Origin: Gammaproteobacteria bacterium
GTDB taxonomy: Bacteria > Pseudomonadota > Gammaproteobacteria > Granulosicoccales > Granulosicoccaceae
Direction: 5' to 3'
NCBI GenBank assembly: GCA_019634245.1
Contig: JAHQVR010000110.1
Coordinates: 1-5,294 of the forward strand
DNA: 5,294 bases
The notes beneath the pieces are model-generated. The model ran no database searches, was not told the origin of the DNA, and worked only from the letters and a program-made list of their open reading frames with translations. The translations under genes and the position numbers were made by a program. Positions 1-5,294 of the stretch are shown piece by piece; the first letter of the stretch is position 1, and every line of letters starts with the position of its first letter.

Positions 1-687
1 AGTAAAGTCGGCATCTTCGCCCAACAATGGTTCGTTCTCTTTTAGTTTCCGATAGAATTCGTATCCCGGTTCCATATTGTCTGGAATATCGTCAAGGGTA
101 CCACCACCAGCGATAACCGAAATCGGATTAAATCCAATACCATCATCATAGAGAGCTACCCTGCCCTTGAATTTAGGGTCAAGCATGACGTTCCAGGACT
201 CGGGTGGACCATCTGGAAACGCTTCGGGCCGATAGGCGCAAACGTAAACATACGCGTACGTATTAACCAACGGATAACCATCAAGGCCTACAGGTTTTGA
301 CAATGGCAACAAACCTTCTAAGTTTGAAAGATCGCTAAGATCAACCGTTGCACCGCGAAGCGCTGAAATGGTTGCGTTGGTGCTCGTGTCCCAATTGACG
401 TGAATGGGAGGAACACGACCTTGATCAACAGCCGCCCATATTTTTGGTTTAATTTCGTTGTCTTCAGTAAAATCAAGTCGAACCTTTATGCCTGTAGCCT
501 CTGTGAACGGATCGGCGACACCTGCTTGTAACGCTTCACCCCATGCCCCACCCCAAGCGCGGACGATAATCTCCTTTGGTTTCTCCTGAGCTCTGAGTAA
601 ACCAGGTGCTACTATAACGCCAGCAGCGGCAGCACCCGCTTTTAACGCTGTTCTGCGATTTTTATTGTGTATTTCACTATTGCTCAT
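1..687 (-). CDS. ABC transporter periplasmic solute-binding protein (PotD-like family), C-terminus off the left edge
   Basis: The first 229 residues are visible, starting at ATG 685-687 and running in frame off the left edge. I read an N-terminal Tat-type signal: NRRTALKAG with the twin arginines at residues 11-12, then an Ala/Gly-rich hydrophobic stretch (17-31), and a likely cleavage site after LLRA (about 33/34). The mature part begins with IIVRAWGGAWGEAL (40-53) and continues with FTEATGIKV, a VNWDTSTN segment (about 98-104), and WNVMLDPKFKGRVALYDDG (165-183). These are typical of the spermidine/putrescine-type extracellular solute-binding family (COG0687). The protein would bind its ligand in the periplasm and deliver it to the membrane permeases. 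It follows the importer ATPase gene by 63 bases on the same strand, so the two are almost certainly one operon; the permeases should lie beyond the left edge. The ligand cannot be read from the sequence: polyamine is the family default, but opines, sugar acids or other small cations are possible. Confidence 0.9.
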   Translation of the reverse strand, partial: MSNSEIHNKNRRTALKAGAAAAGVIVAPGLLRAQEKPKEIIVRAWGGAWGEALQAGVADPFTEATGIKVRLDFTEDNEIKPKIWAAVDQGRVPPIHVNWDTSTNATISALRGATVDLSDLSNLEGLLPLSKPVGLDGYPLVNTYAYVYVCAYRPEAFPDGPPESWNVMLDPKFKGRVALYDDGIGFNPISVIAGGGTLDDIPDNMEPGYEFYRKLKENEPLLGEDADFT

Positions 688-696
688 GCTTTACAT

Positions 697-706
697 TCCT
701 TTCCTT
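697..706 (-). promoter_or_regulatory. Ribosome binding site of the solute-binding protein
   Basis: Reading the minus strand, AAGGAAAGGA lies 9 bases ahead of the ATG at 687. It is the strongest Shine-Dalgarno-like sequence in the window and supports this start. The 63-base gap between the ATPase stop and this gene shows no hairpin terminator. Confidence 0.7.
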
Positions 707-750
707 AAGTTAATGGATACCAGTGTGGCGTGAATGACCAACCCCACTCG

Positions 751-1851
751 CTATGTAACAACAGGGAATGCATAGAAATTACTTGCATTCCAACCCAACT
801 GCACGTTTTCGTTAAATGAATATTCTTCGTGCAGATCAGGACTATGATCAAACACATAGATAGACGAATCATTCATCTCACCAACACGTACTTCGTACAC
901 CACACGGTCACCTTCGAAAATACGCTGAACAATGACACCTGATACTGTATTTTCAAAGGATTGATCACTTCTTCCAACAAACTGAATTTGCTCAGCTCTA
1001 ACGGCAGCCTCAACAGCATCTCCGACTTTAAAGACATCATCATTACCGCGAGCTATGAACGTAGCGCCACCCACGTTAATTGACACCGTATTACTCTGAC
1101 AACTAATGACAATTCCATTGAACATGGATGTCACACCAATAAAATTTGCGACAAACTGGTTTTGGGGTTTACGGTACAGATCTAAGGGTGTATCAGATTG
1201 TTGGACAACTCCGTCGTTCATAACAACAATATGATCTGACATAACCAATGCTTCGCGCTGATCGTGCGTAACGTTGATTGTTGTGACTCCTAATTCTTGC
1301 TGGATACGACGAAACTCAAGTTGCATCTCTTCTCTTAACTTTTTATCAAGCGCTGATAAAGGTTCATCGAGTAACAATAGATCGGGGCTAAAAGAGAGTG
1401 CTCGTGCAATGGCGACCCGTTGCTGTTGTCCACCAGAGAGTTGATGTGGTCGTCGCTCTGCTAAATCTTGAAGTTTGACTAGTCGGAGATATTTATCGAC
1501 TAATGATGGAATTTCAGCCGGGTTAAATCGTCGCATTTTTAAGGGGAAAGCGACGTTTTCATAAGCTGTCATGTGCGGAAACAGCGCTAACTTTTGAAAT
1601 ACCATGCCAATGGATCGTTGGTATGGCGGCACATCTTCCACATGGGTTCCGTTTATGAGAATTTCGCCGCCAGTAGGGGTATCAAACCCGGCGATCATAC
1701 GCAGCATCGTGGTTTTTCCACAGCCACTGGGACCAACAATGGTTAAGAAGTCCCCGCGATTGAGAGACAAGCTGGCGTCATTGACGGCTAACATGGACCC
1801 GAATGCCTTGGAGACATTCTTAATTTCAACCATGCTTTGGATTGTGCTCAT
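751..1851 (-). CDS. ABC importer ATPase, PotA/UgpC-type with C-terminal TOBE domain
   Basis: A complete 366-residue cytoplasmic ATPase that would power an uptake ABC transporter; the length is usual for PotA-like subunits. Motifs in order: Walker A GPSGCGKTT (40-48), Q-loop MVFQ (Gln 86) followed by ALFPHMT, signature LSGGQQQR (138-145), Walker B LLLLDEP (Asp 162, catalytic Glu 163), D-loop SALD (166-169), and H-loop VTHDQ (His 196). The NBD ends with LYRKPQNQFVANFIG (226-239). A C-terminal domain of about 125 residues follows, with the VRAEQIQ segment (285-291) typical of TOBE-type regulatory/substrate domains. All catalytic residues are present. The start is ATG 1849-1851, with a weak AGTAGG about 5 bases upstream; the in-frame Met at codon 7 has no better ribosome site. 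The binding-protein gene lies 63 bases downstream and the SDR gene 138 bases upstream, same strand. Family membership is certain; substrate is not. Polyamine, 2-aminoethylphosphonate and glycerol-3-phosphate/sugar importers share this ATPase type. Confidence 0.95.
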   Translation of the reverse strand: MSTIQSMVEIKNVSKAFGSMLAVNDASLSLNRGDFLTIVGPSGCGKTTMLRMIAGFDTPTGGEILINGTHVEDVPPYQRSIGMVFQKLALFPHMTAYENVAFPLKMRRFNPAEIPSLVDKYLRLVKLQDLAERRPHQLSGGQQQRVAIARALSFSPDLLLLDEPLSALDKKLREEMQLEFRRIQQELGVTTINVTHDQREALVMSDHIVVMNDGVVQQSDTPLDLYRKPQNQFVANFIGVTSMFNGIVISCQSNTVSINVGGATFIARGNDDVFKVGDAVEAAVRAEQIQFVGRSDQSFENTVSGVIVQRIFEGDRVVYEVRVGEMNDSSIYVFDHSPDLHEEYSFNENVQLGWNASNFYAFPVVT

Positions 1852-1898
1852 GATTACCTACTTAAACATTACCAATTTAATCGCGATAAGGTACGCCC

Positions 1899-1928
1899 AT
1901 TGTATTCGCTGCATTACCAGTAAAAAAA
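1899..1928 (-). promoter_or_regulatory. Possible promoter for the ABC importer genes
   Basis: On the minus strand, TACAAT (1904-1899) matches five of six bases of the sigma70 -10 box. It sits 47 bases ahead of the ATPase ATG. The -35 position, about 17 bases upstream, falls in a T-run (1928-1922) that matches the consensus poorly. It would allow the importer to be transcribed separately from the SDR gene across the 138-base gap, but the -35 is weak and this is only a candidate. Confidence 0.25.
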
Positions 1929-1956
1929 TAATCCCAATTCACTAAAACAAGTGAAT
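1922..1956 (-). terminator. Inverted repeat plus T-run between SDR and ATPase genes (weak terminator or operator)
   Basis: A perfect 7-base inverted repeat, ATTCACT (1937-1943) and AGTGAAT (1950-1956), encloses a 6-base loop. It lies 34 bases past the SDR stop. Read on the minus strand, the stem is followed after 8 bases by seven consecutive T (1928-1922). The AT-rich stem and the gap before the T-run make it a poor intrinsic terminator. It could instead attenuate read-through into the importer genes or be a regulator binding site. Confidence 0.35.
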
Positions 1957-1989
1957 AAGCAGATCGAATCCATGCCACTCATTTCTCAA

Positions 1990-2784
1990 CTAGATTGAAG
2001 CGAGATAACCGCCATCAACATAAAATATTTGTCCGCTTATATAAGAAGATGCTGCCCCTGCTAGAAACACTGATACTCCGACCAAGTCATCAAGGTCACC
2101 AAAACGACTCATCGGTATTTTCGCCAGCATAGCATCTTGCCAGGCCTCATCCTCATAGAACGCCTCGGTGAGCTCAGTTCTAAAGTAACCAGGTCCAATT
2201 GCATTGACCCTGATACCCAATGGCGACCATTCAGTACTGAGCGCTCTGGTTAAACCAAGAATTCCACTTTTTGAAGATGTGTAGGCTGTTGCGGTAGGCA
2301 CCCCCACGGCAGATGTTAAAGAGCCTAAATTAATGATGCTGCCCTGTTGCTGTTTGTCCAATATGGCCCGAGCAAACTGCTGTGCAACAAAGAACGCACC
2401 CTTAAGGTTCGTGTTTACAATTTTATCCCACAATACTTCATCTACCTCAATTGACGGGCACACCTGTTCAACGCCTGCGTTGTTAATCAGGATATCGGGC
2501 GTTATGTGATCTTCACCCAGTGAAGTGAACAGTTGGTTGATCGAACTTACATCACTCACGTCGAGCTTATAGGTATGGCACTGGCGCCCAAGCGCTTCAA
2601 CACTTTGCGCAACAGCGTCCAAAGACGCATCCAATGAGACTGCTGAGCGAGAGGCAATCACCACATCAGCACCGGCAGTAGCAAGGCCAATAGCGATAGA
2701 CTTACCAATACCGCGAGTTCCACCAGTAATAAGGGCTGTTTTACCGTTTAGGTCGAACAGCTTTGCGACTGAGTCCTTCTGCAC
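1990..2784 (-). CDS. Short-chain dehydrogenase/reductase, gluconate 5-dehydrogenase (IdnO/KduD)-like
   Basis: A cytoplasmic NAD(P)-dependent oxidoreductase of the classical SDR family. From the GTG at 2784 it is 264 residues, near the usual 250-260. Motifs in this numbering: LFDLNGKTALITGGTRGIG with the nucleotide-binding TGGTRGIG at 20-27, an Arg after the second strand (SR at 45-46) favouring NADP(H), NNAG (101-104), and a catalytic set of Asn 126, Ser 155, Tyr 168 and Lys 172 (YTSSK). The C-terminal half has GPGYFRTEL and ends SGQIFYVDGGYLASI. The LFxLxGK opening and PGYFRTELTEAFYEDE segment resemble gluconate 5-dehydrogenases and 2-deoxy-3-keto-gluconate dehydrogenases, so sugar-acid or polyol oxidation/reduction is the best guess; exact substrate is unproven. 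The open frame extends to a GTG at 2838, but that start has no ribosome site and overlaps the probable promoter. GTG 2784 has GGGAG 10 bases upstream. It is divergent from the mutarotase and upstream of the importer genes. Confidence 0.9.
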   Translation of the reverse strand: MQKDSVAKLFDLNGKTALITGGTRGIGKSIAIGLATAGADVVIASRSAVSLDASLDAVAQSVEALGRQCHTYKLDVSDVSSINQLFTSLGEDHITPDILINNAGVEQVCPSIEVDEVLWDKIVNTNLKGAFFVAQQFARAILDKQQQGSIINLGSLTSAVGVPTATAYTSSKSGILGLTRALSTEWSPLGIRVNAIGPGYFRTELTEAFYEDEAWQDAMLAKIPMSRFGDLDDLVGVSVFLAGAASSYISGQIFYVDGGYLASI

Positions 2785-2794
2785 CTGCGAACAT

Positions 2795-2799
2795 CTCCC
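2795..2799 (-). promoter_or_regulatory. Ribosome binding site deciding the SDR start
   Basis: GGGAG on the minus strand lies 10 bases ahead of the GTG at 2784. It is the only purine-rich site near either candidate start. It would make the first 18 codons of the longer frame (from 2838) untranslated, and the remaining protein then begins a normal distance before the Rossmann-fold TGGTRGIG motif. Confidence 0.5.
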
Positions 2800-2820
2800 A
2801 AAATCTGGCCATGCCGGTTG

Positions 2821-2850
2821 AAGATAGCTTGTATTCACAGTTCATGTCAA
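2821..2850 (-). promoter_or_regulatory. Sigma70-like promoter of the SDR gene
   Basis: On the minus strand a perfect TTGACA -35 box (2850-2845) is followed by an 18-base spacer and TATCTT (2826-2821, four of six matches). Transcription would begin near 2814, giving a leader of about 30 bases before the GTG at 2784. The longer-frame GTG at 2838 lies inside the spacer, so it would not be in the transcript. Confidence 0.5.
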
Positions 2851-2864
2851 AGCATAACGCTCAA

Positions 2865-2874
2865 TGAGTACTCA
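2865..2874. repeat. 10-base perfect palindrome, possible operator
   Basis: TGAGTACTCA reads the same on both strands and lies 14 bases upstream of the SDR -35 box, a position suited to a regulator. Two copies of ACGCTC (2857-2862 and 2882-2887) flank it in direct orientation. One such palindrome can arise by chance in a region of this size, so the operator role is only suggested by position. Confidence 0.3.
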
Positions 2875-2938
2875 GTTTTAGACGCTCCCGTCAGCTTGGC
2901 AGTAATTAAAACGAACCTGTAACGCGCTTTTTATGCGA

Positions 2939-2949
2939 ATCAATTTGAT
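2939..2949. repeat. Short dyad ATCAA-T-TTGAT, possible operator
   Basis: Perfect 5-base arms, ATCAA (2939-2943) and TTGAT (2945-2949), are separated by one base. The dyad lies in the middle of the divergent region. It is shorter than an FNR site (which has four bases between the arms), so I do not assign it to a known regulator. Confidence 0.25.
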
Positions 2950-2969
2950 CACTTTACAGCCATATTGGA

Positions 2970-3020
2970 CCGCAAAAATGCGGCAAAACCGCTGATTGTT
3001 TTAGTGCGTATTACCGCACT
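2970..3020 (+). repeat. Cluster of short overlapping hairpins upstream of the mutarotase
   Basis: CCGCA (2970-2974) pairs with TGCGG (2979-2983) around an AAAA loop. GCGG (2980-2983) can instead pair with CCGC (2989-2992) around CAAAA, and TGCGG can also pair with CCGCA at 3014-3018. A separate hairpin has a 6-base stem, AGTGCG (3003-3008) with CGCACT (3015-3020), around TATTAC. The first, second and distal pairings exclude each other because they share one strand. No T-run follows, so these are not ordinary terminators. Whether this stretch is transcribed is unknown. Confidence 0.4.
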
Positions 3021-3143
3021 TTACTTGTTCCTAAAAGGTACAGCTTATTGGCCACTTTTTTTAATCGTGCACACCCTCTTTTATTGTCACTTTGCTTTTA
3101 GTACGATGAGAACCAATACCCACCAGGCTCTCGAGACTATCAA

Positions 3144-4028
3144 TTGCTCAGCATTAAGCACGAACAACTTACCGCAACTATCAATCCGCTGGGTGCGGAA
3201 CTAAGTAGTCTTCGGTCGCAGGGCCAGGAATATCTTTGGCAAGGAGATGAAACTGTTTGGTCTGGGCGTGCACCCATTCTTTTTCCCATTGTCGGAACAC
3301 TTGCCAATAATAGAATGAGCTATCGCGGTAAAACCTATCATATGCCGCGCCATGGTATTGCCCATACGGCCACATTCAACTGCATAGATCAAACCGAATC
3401 CAAGATTACAATGCAGCTTCGCTCTGATACGCAATTATTGCAAAGGTACCCTTGGAAATTTAATCTAAACGTTCATTTCTCGCTGAAGTCCGACACGCTG
3501 AGCATCACCTATGAGGTAATGAATCTCGACTCCGACACCATGATATTTACGCTCGGATCACACCCAGCATTCAATCTACCCCTAACTGATTCCACTTCAA
3601 AAGAACTGTCTATCAGCGACTTTGATATTCTATTCAATCGCCCGGAAAATTTACAGCGAATCTTGCTAGGCGGCGACGGGTTGCTAGCCACTAACAGCTG
3701 CGCTTTTGAATTAGAAAACAATACGATTAAACTCAGCGACACTCTTTTTAATCAAGACGCGCTGGTTTTCAAGAATATCGAATCGAATCAAATAGTGCTG
3801 CGTAGTAATCAAGAACCACGCTTGAGTGTCAATACTGGCGGTGCGCCACATCTTGGCATTTGGGCTAAACCGGGCGCTCGATACGTCTGTATTGAACCCT
3901 GGTATGGAATTAGCGACTACAGTGACTCGGATGGGGATTTCGAGAAGAAGTCTGACATGTTATCGTTACAGCCAAAGGAGACCTTTAGTCATACTATTTG
4001 CGTCACTATCGCTCCTCACCATCCCTAA
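3144..4028 (+). CDS. Aldose 1-epimerase (galactose mutarotase) family protein, LacX-like
   Basis: A complete 294-residue cytoplasmic protein of the mutarotase superfamily, which interconverts alpha and beta anomers of aldoses. Family landmarks: INPLGAELSSL (13-23), EYLWQGD (29-35), WSGRAPILFPIVG (39-51), MPRHG (67-71), LGSHPAFNLPL (137-147), and GARYVCIEPWYGISD (244-258), followed by GDFEKKSDMLSLQPKE. His 70, His 140 and Glu 251 are the likely catalytic residues by analogy with galactose mutarotase. The usual RHGFAR is RHGIAH here, a small deviation beside the active site. The start is TTG 3144-3146: the frame is closed by TAG at 3099-3101, no ATG or GTG occurs between, and a family-like N-terminus begins exactly there. 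Only a weak GAGA (3133-3136) serves as ribosome site. The exporter gene follows by 13 bases. It may act on the same sugar as the divergent SDR; many LacX-like proteins have no proven substrate. Confidence 0.92.
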   Translation: MLSIKHEQLTATINPLGAELSSLRSQGQEYLWQGDETVWSGRAPILFPIVGTLANNRMSYRGKTYHMPRHGIAHTATFNCIDQTESKITMQLRSDTQLLQRYPWKFNLNVHFSLKSDTLSITYEVMNLDSDTMIFTLGSHPAFNLPLTDSTSKELSISDFDILFNRPENLQRILLGGDGLLATNSCAFELENNTIKLSDTLFNQDALVFKNIESNQIVLRSNQEPRLSVNTGGAPHLGIWAKPGARYVCIEPWYGISDYSDSDGDFEKKSDMLSLQPKETFSHTICVTIAPHHP

Positions 4029-4041
4029 TTTTTAGCTATAA

Positions 4042-5294
4042 GTGAACACCAAACGGCCAGCCAATGAACTTAGACCTGAGGAACTGGCGCGAACCTACGA
4101 TCAGATCGGGCTCAATCGAGGCATTGGTGCCCTTGCAAGAATTACCAGGTACACGCTTCGCACGCCTTGGCTGGTGGCAATTGCTCTGATCTCCACGATC
4201 ATCGCAGCGTCTTTGCAACTACTCATTCCAATTCTATTGGGACAAGCCATCGACCAATCTCAACAACTGTTAACTGGCGCAGCCCAAACAGGTGACGGTA
4301 AGGCACTACAGACGGCACGGGCAGGCCTATGGGAAACAGCATGGTTAGTACTAGGTGTGTGGATACTACGTGGCATCTTCACCACTTTGCAAAATTACTT
4401 TGCCGAATCAGTTGGACATCATACCGGCTATCTATTGAGGCTTGCCTACTATGAGAAAATTCAAACCCTGAACTTTGGGTTTCACGACCGTGTGCACTCC
4501 GGTGATCTAATCACCGCAGGCATGCTAGATGTTGAGGGAATACGGACATTTTTCTCCACAGGACTGGTCAGGGTGGTGCTGCTCAGCGTGTTAATTGGCG
4601 TCGGTGGTTATCTACTGCTCTCAACAGATTTCATGCTCGGTCTGATGGCGTTGAGTTTTGTACCTTTTGTAGCGTGGCGATCATCCAGTGCTCGACTTAG
4701 ACTTCGAGCCACTTGGCTAGAACTACAGGAAAGACTGTCAGATCTGGGTAGAGTCATGGAAGAGAACCTGAGTGGTATCCGTGTCGTAAGAGCGTTCACA
4801 GCACAGCACTACGAAATCGCTAAGTTCGCACGCGCATCTGCATTGGCGCTTTCACTTGCACAAAAGCGTGTTCAGATAAGGGTTAAAAGTTCAAGCACAA
4901 TGACGCTGTCGTTTTTCGTCGCTATGGGACTTGTGTTGTGGTTCGGTGGAAGCAAAGTCATTGCAGGTGAAATTAGCGTGGGAACCCTCGCCTCTTTCCT
5001 GACATTCATGACTATTCTTCAAATGCCGGTTCGCCAGCTTGGGATGCTGGTGAATTCCTTTGCAAGAGCGTCGACTTGCGGGGCTCGTGTATTTAAACTG
5101 CTCGACCTGGAACCGGAGGTAGCAGACTCTCCAGAAGCCACACCACTTAACATTACCAATGGCAGACTTCAGTTTAACAATGTCGATTTTTTCTATCCTG
5201 GTATTGCTAATCGCTCAGCACTAAGTGGAATAAGCTTTGAAGCGCATAAGGGCGAGACCATCGGCATTATGGGTCCACCCCGCAGTGGCAAATC
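4042..5294 (+). CDS. Type-1 ABC exporter half-transporter (fused membrane and ATPase domains), C-terminus off the right edge
   Basis: The first 417 codons of an MsbA/YknU-type half-transporter; the open frame runs off the right edge. A soluble N-terminus of about 40 residues precedes a six-helix membrane domain. Likely helices are at about 43-67, 97-117, 174-193, 197-213, 286-302 and 314-330. Between them are a coupling segment, SGDLITAGMLDVEGIR (153-168), and the family-typical LSGIRVVRAFTAQ (243-255). The ATPase domain begins around LQFNNVDFFYPG (376-387) and the window ends in the Walker A motif GPPRSGKS (411-418), where Arg replaces the commoner Gly but GxxxxGKS is kept. The start is GTG 4042, directly after an in-frame TAA (4039-4041); no clear ribosome site is visible, and the next ATG (4064) is in another frame. 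The 13-base gap after the mutarotase suggests one operon and translational coupling. Such halves act as homodimers or with a partner, often encoded next door. Drug, lipid or peptide export is possible; substrate unknown. Confidence 0.93.
   Translation, partial: MNTKRPANELRPEELARTYDQIGLNRGIGALARITRYTLRTPWLVAIALISTIIAASLQLLIPILLGQAIDQSQQLLTGAAQTGDGKALQTARAGLWETAWLVLGVWILRGIFTTLQNYFAESVGHHTGYLLRLAYYEKIQTLNFGFHDRVHSGDLITAGMLDVEGIRTFFSTGLVRVVLLSVLIGVGGYLLLSTDFMLGLMALSFVPFVAWRSSSARLRLRATWLELQERLSDLGRVMEENLSGIRVVRAFTAQHYEIAKFARASALALSLAQKRVQIRVKSSSTMTLSFFVAMGLVLWFGGSKVIAGEISVGTLASFLTFMTILQMPVRQLGMLVNSFARASTCGARVFKLLDLEPEVADSPEATPLNITNGRLQFNNVDFFYPGIANRSALSGISFEAHKGETIGIMGPPRSGK

Larger units (their letters stand above)
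2785..3143. other. Divergent intergenic control region between SDR and mutarotase genes
   Basis: About 360 bases without a convincing gene. From left to right it holds the SDR ribosome site and promoter, a 10-base palindrome (2865-2874), an 11-base dyad (2939-2949) and a group of short hairpins (2970-3020). The plus-strand promoter for the mutarotase is not obvious. TACGAT at 3102-3107 is a possible -10 about 30 bases before the TTG start, but it has no clear -35. TTGTCA at 3084-3089 is too close to it to serve. A regulator of the sugar-enzyme and transport genes probably binds here; none is encoded in the window. Confidence 0.5.

Noticed and set aside
1604..1945. 113-codon plus-strand frame antisense to the ATPase
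   Set aside because: It is the reverse-strand shadow of the conserved Walker A region of the ATPase gene, with no family features of its own.
2843..2845. ATG upstream of the SDR frame
   Set aside because: It is in another frame that stops early and lies inside the -35/spacer of the likely promoter. I see no sign that a frameshift joins it to the SDR.
3003..3020. Hairpin read as an intrinsic terminator
   Set aside because: The 6-base stem is followed only by TTACTTG, without a T-run, and no plus-strand gene lies upstream to terminate.
2965..3204. 79-codon plus-strand frame with a hydrophobic middle, starting at TTG
   Set aside because: It has no ribosome site, spans the hairpin cluster, overlaps the start of the well-supported mutarotase by 61 bases, and resembles no family I know. 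Its hydrophobicity follows from T-rich sequence.
3181..3742. Three minus-strand frames antisense to the mutarotase
   Set aside because: All lie inside a complete, motif-bearing gene on the other strand and have no recognisable domains.
3826..4035. Plus-strand frame overlapping the 3' end of the mutarotase
   Set aside because: It is an out-of-frame shadow of the conserved GARYVCIEPWYG region.
4064..4066. ATG near the exporter start
   Set aside because: It is out of frame with the transporter and its frame closes after about 40 codons.
4036..4799. Minus-strand frames (4036-4218, 4608-4799) opposite the exporter
   Set aside because: They are short, lack ribosome sites and lie antisense to a clear ABC exporter reading frame.

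Overview
The window looks like a chromosomal stretch from a Gram-negative proteobacterium, probably a gammaproteobacterium of moderate GC. This rests on gene families (a Tat-exported binding protein with a PotA-type ATPase, a gluconate-5-dehydrogenase-like SDR, a LacX-like mutarotase) and on weak, non-ATG starts. It is not a species identification. I see no mobile element, tRNA, rRNA or CRISPR array.

Layout: five protein genes in two divergent blocks. On the minus strand, in transcription order, are a short-chain dehydrogenase/reductase (2784 to 1990), the ATPase of an ABC importer (1851 to 751), and its periplasmic solute-binding protein (687 to beyond the left edge). On the plus strand are an aldose 1-epimerase-family (LacX-like) protein (3144 to 4028) and, 13 bases later, a type-1 ABC exporter half-transporter with fused membrane and ATPase domains (4042 to beyond the right edge, cut inside the Walker A motif).

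The left block reads as an uptake locus of the polyamine/PotABCD type. The permease genes are not in view and would be expected past the left edge. The SDR and the mutarotase-like protein, on either side of the divergent control region, are both carbohydrate-type enzymes, so the importer may serve a sugar-derived or other small polar substrate rather than a polyamine; this is inference. The exporter half is probably co-transcribed with the mutarotase but need not be functionally linked.

The 2785-3143 region is the main regulatory stretch. It carries a good sigma70-like promoter for the SDR gene (TTGACA, 18-base spacer, TATCTT), whose position argues that the SDR starts at the GTG at 2784 and not at the longer GTG at 2838. 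It also holds two small dyads and a cluster of short, mutually exclusive hairpins upstream of the mutarotase. Nothing here amounts to a clear new system; the most useful points are start-site and regulatory observations plus the mixed substrate signals of the locus.
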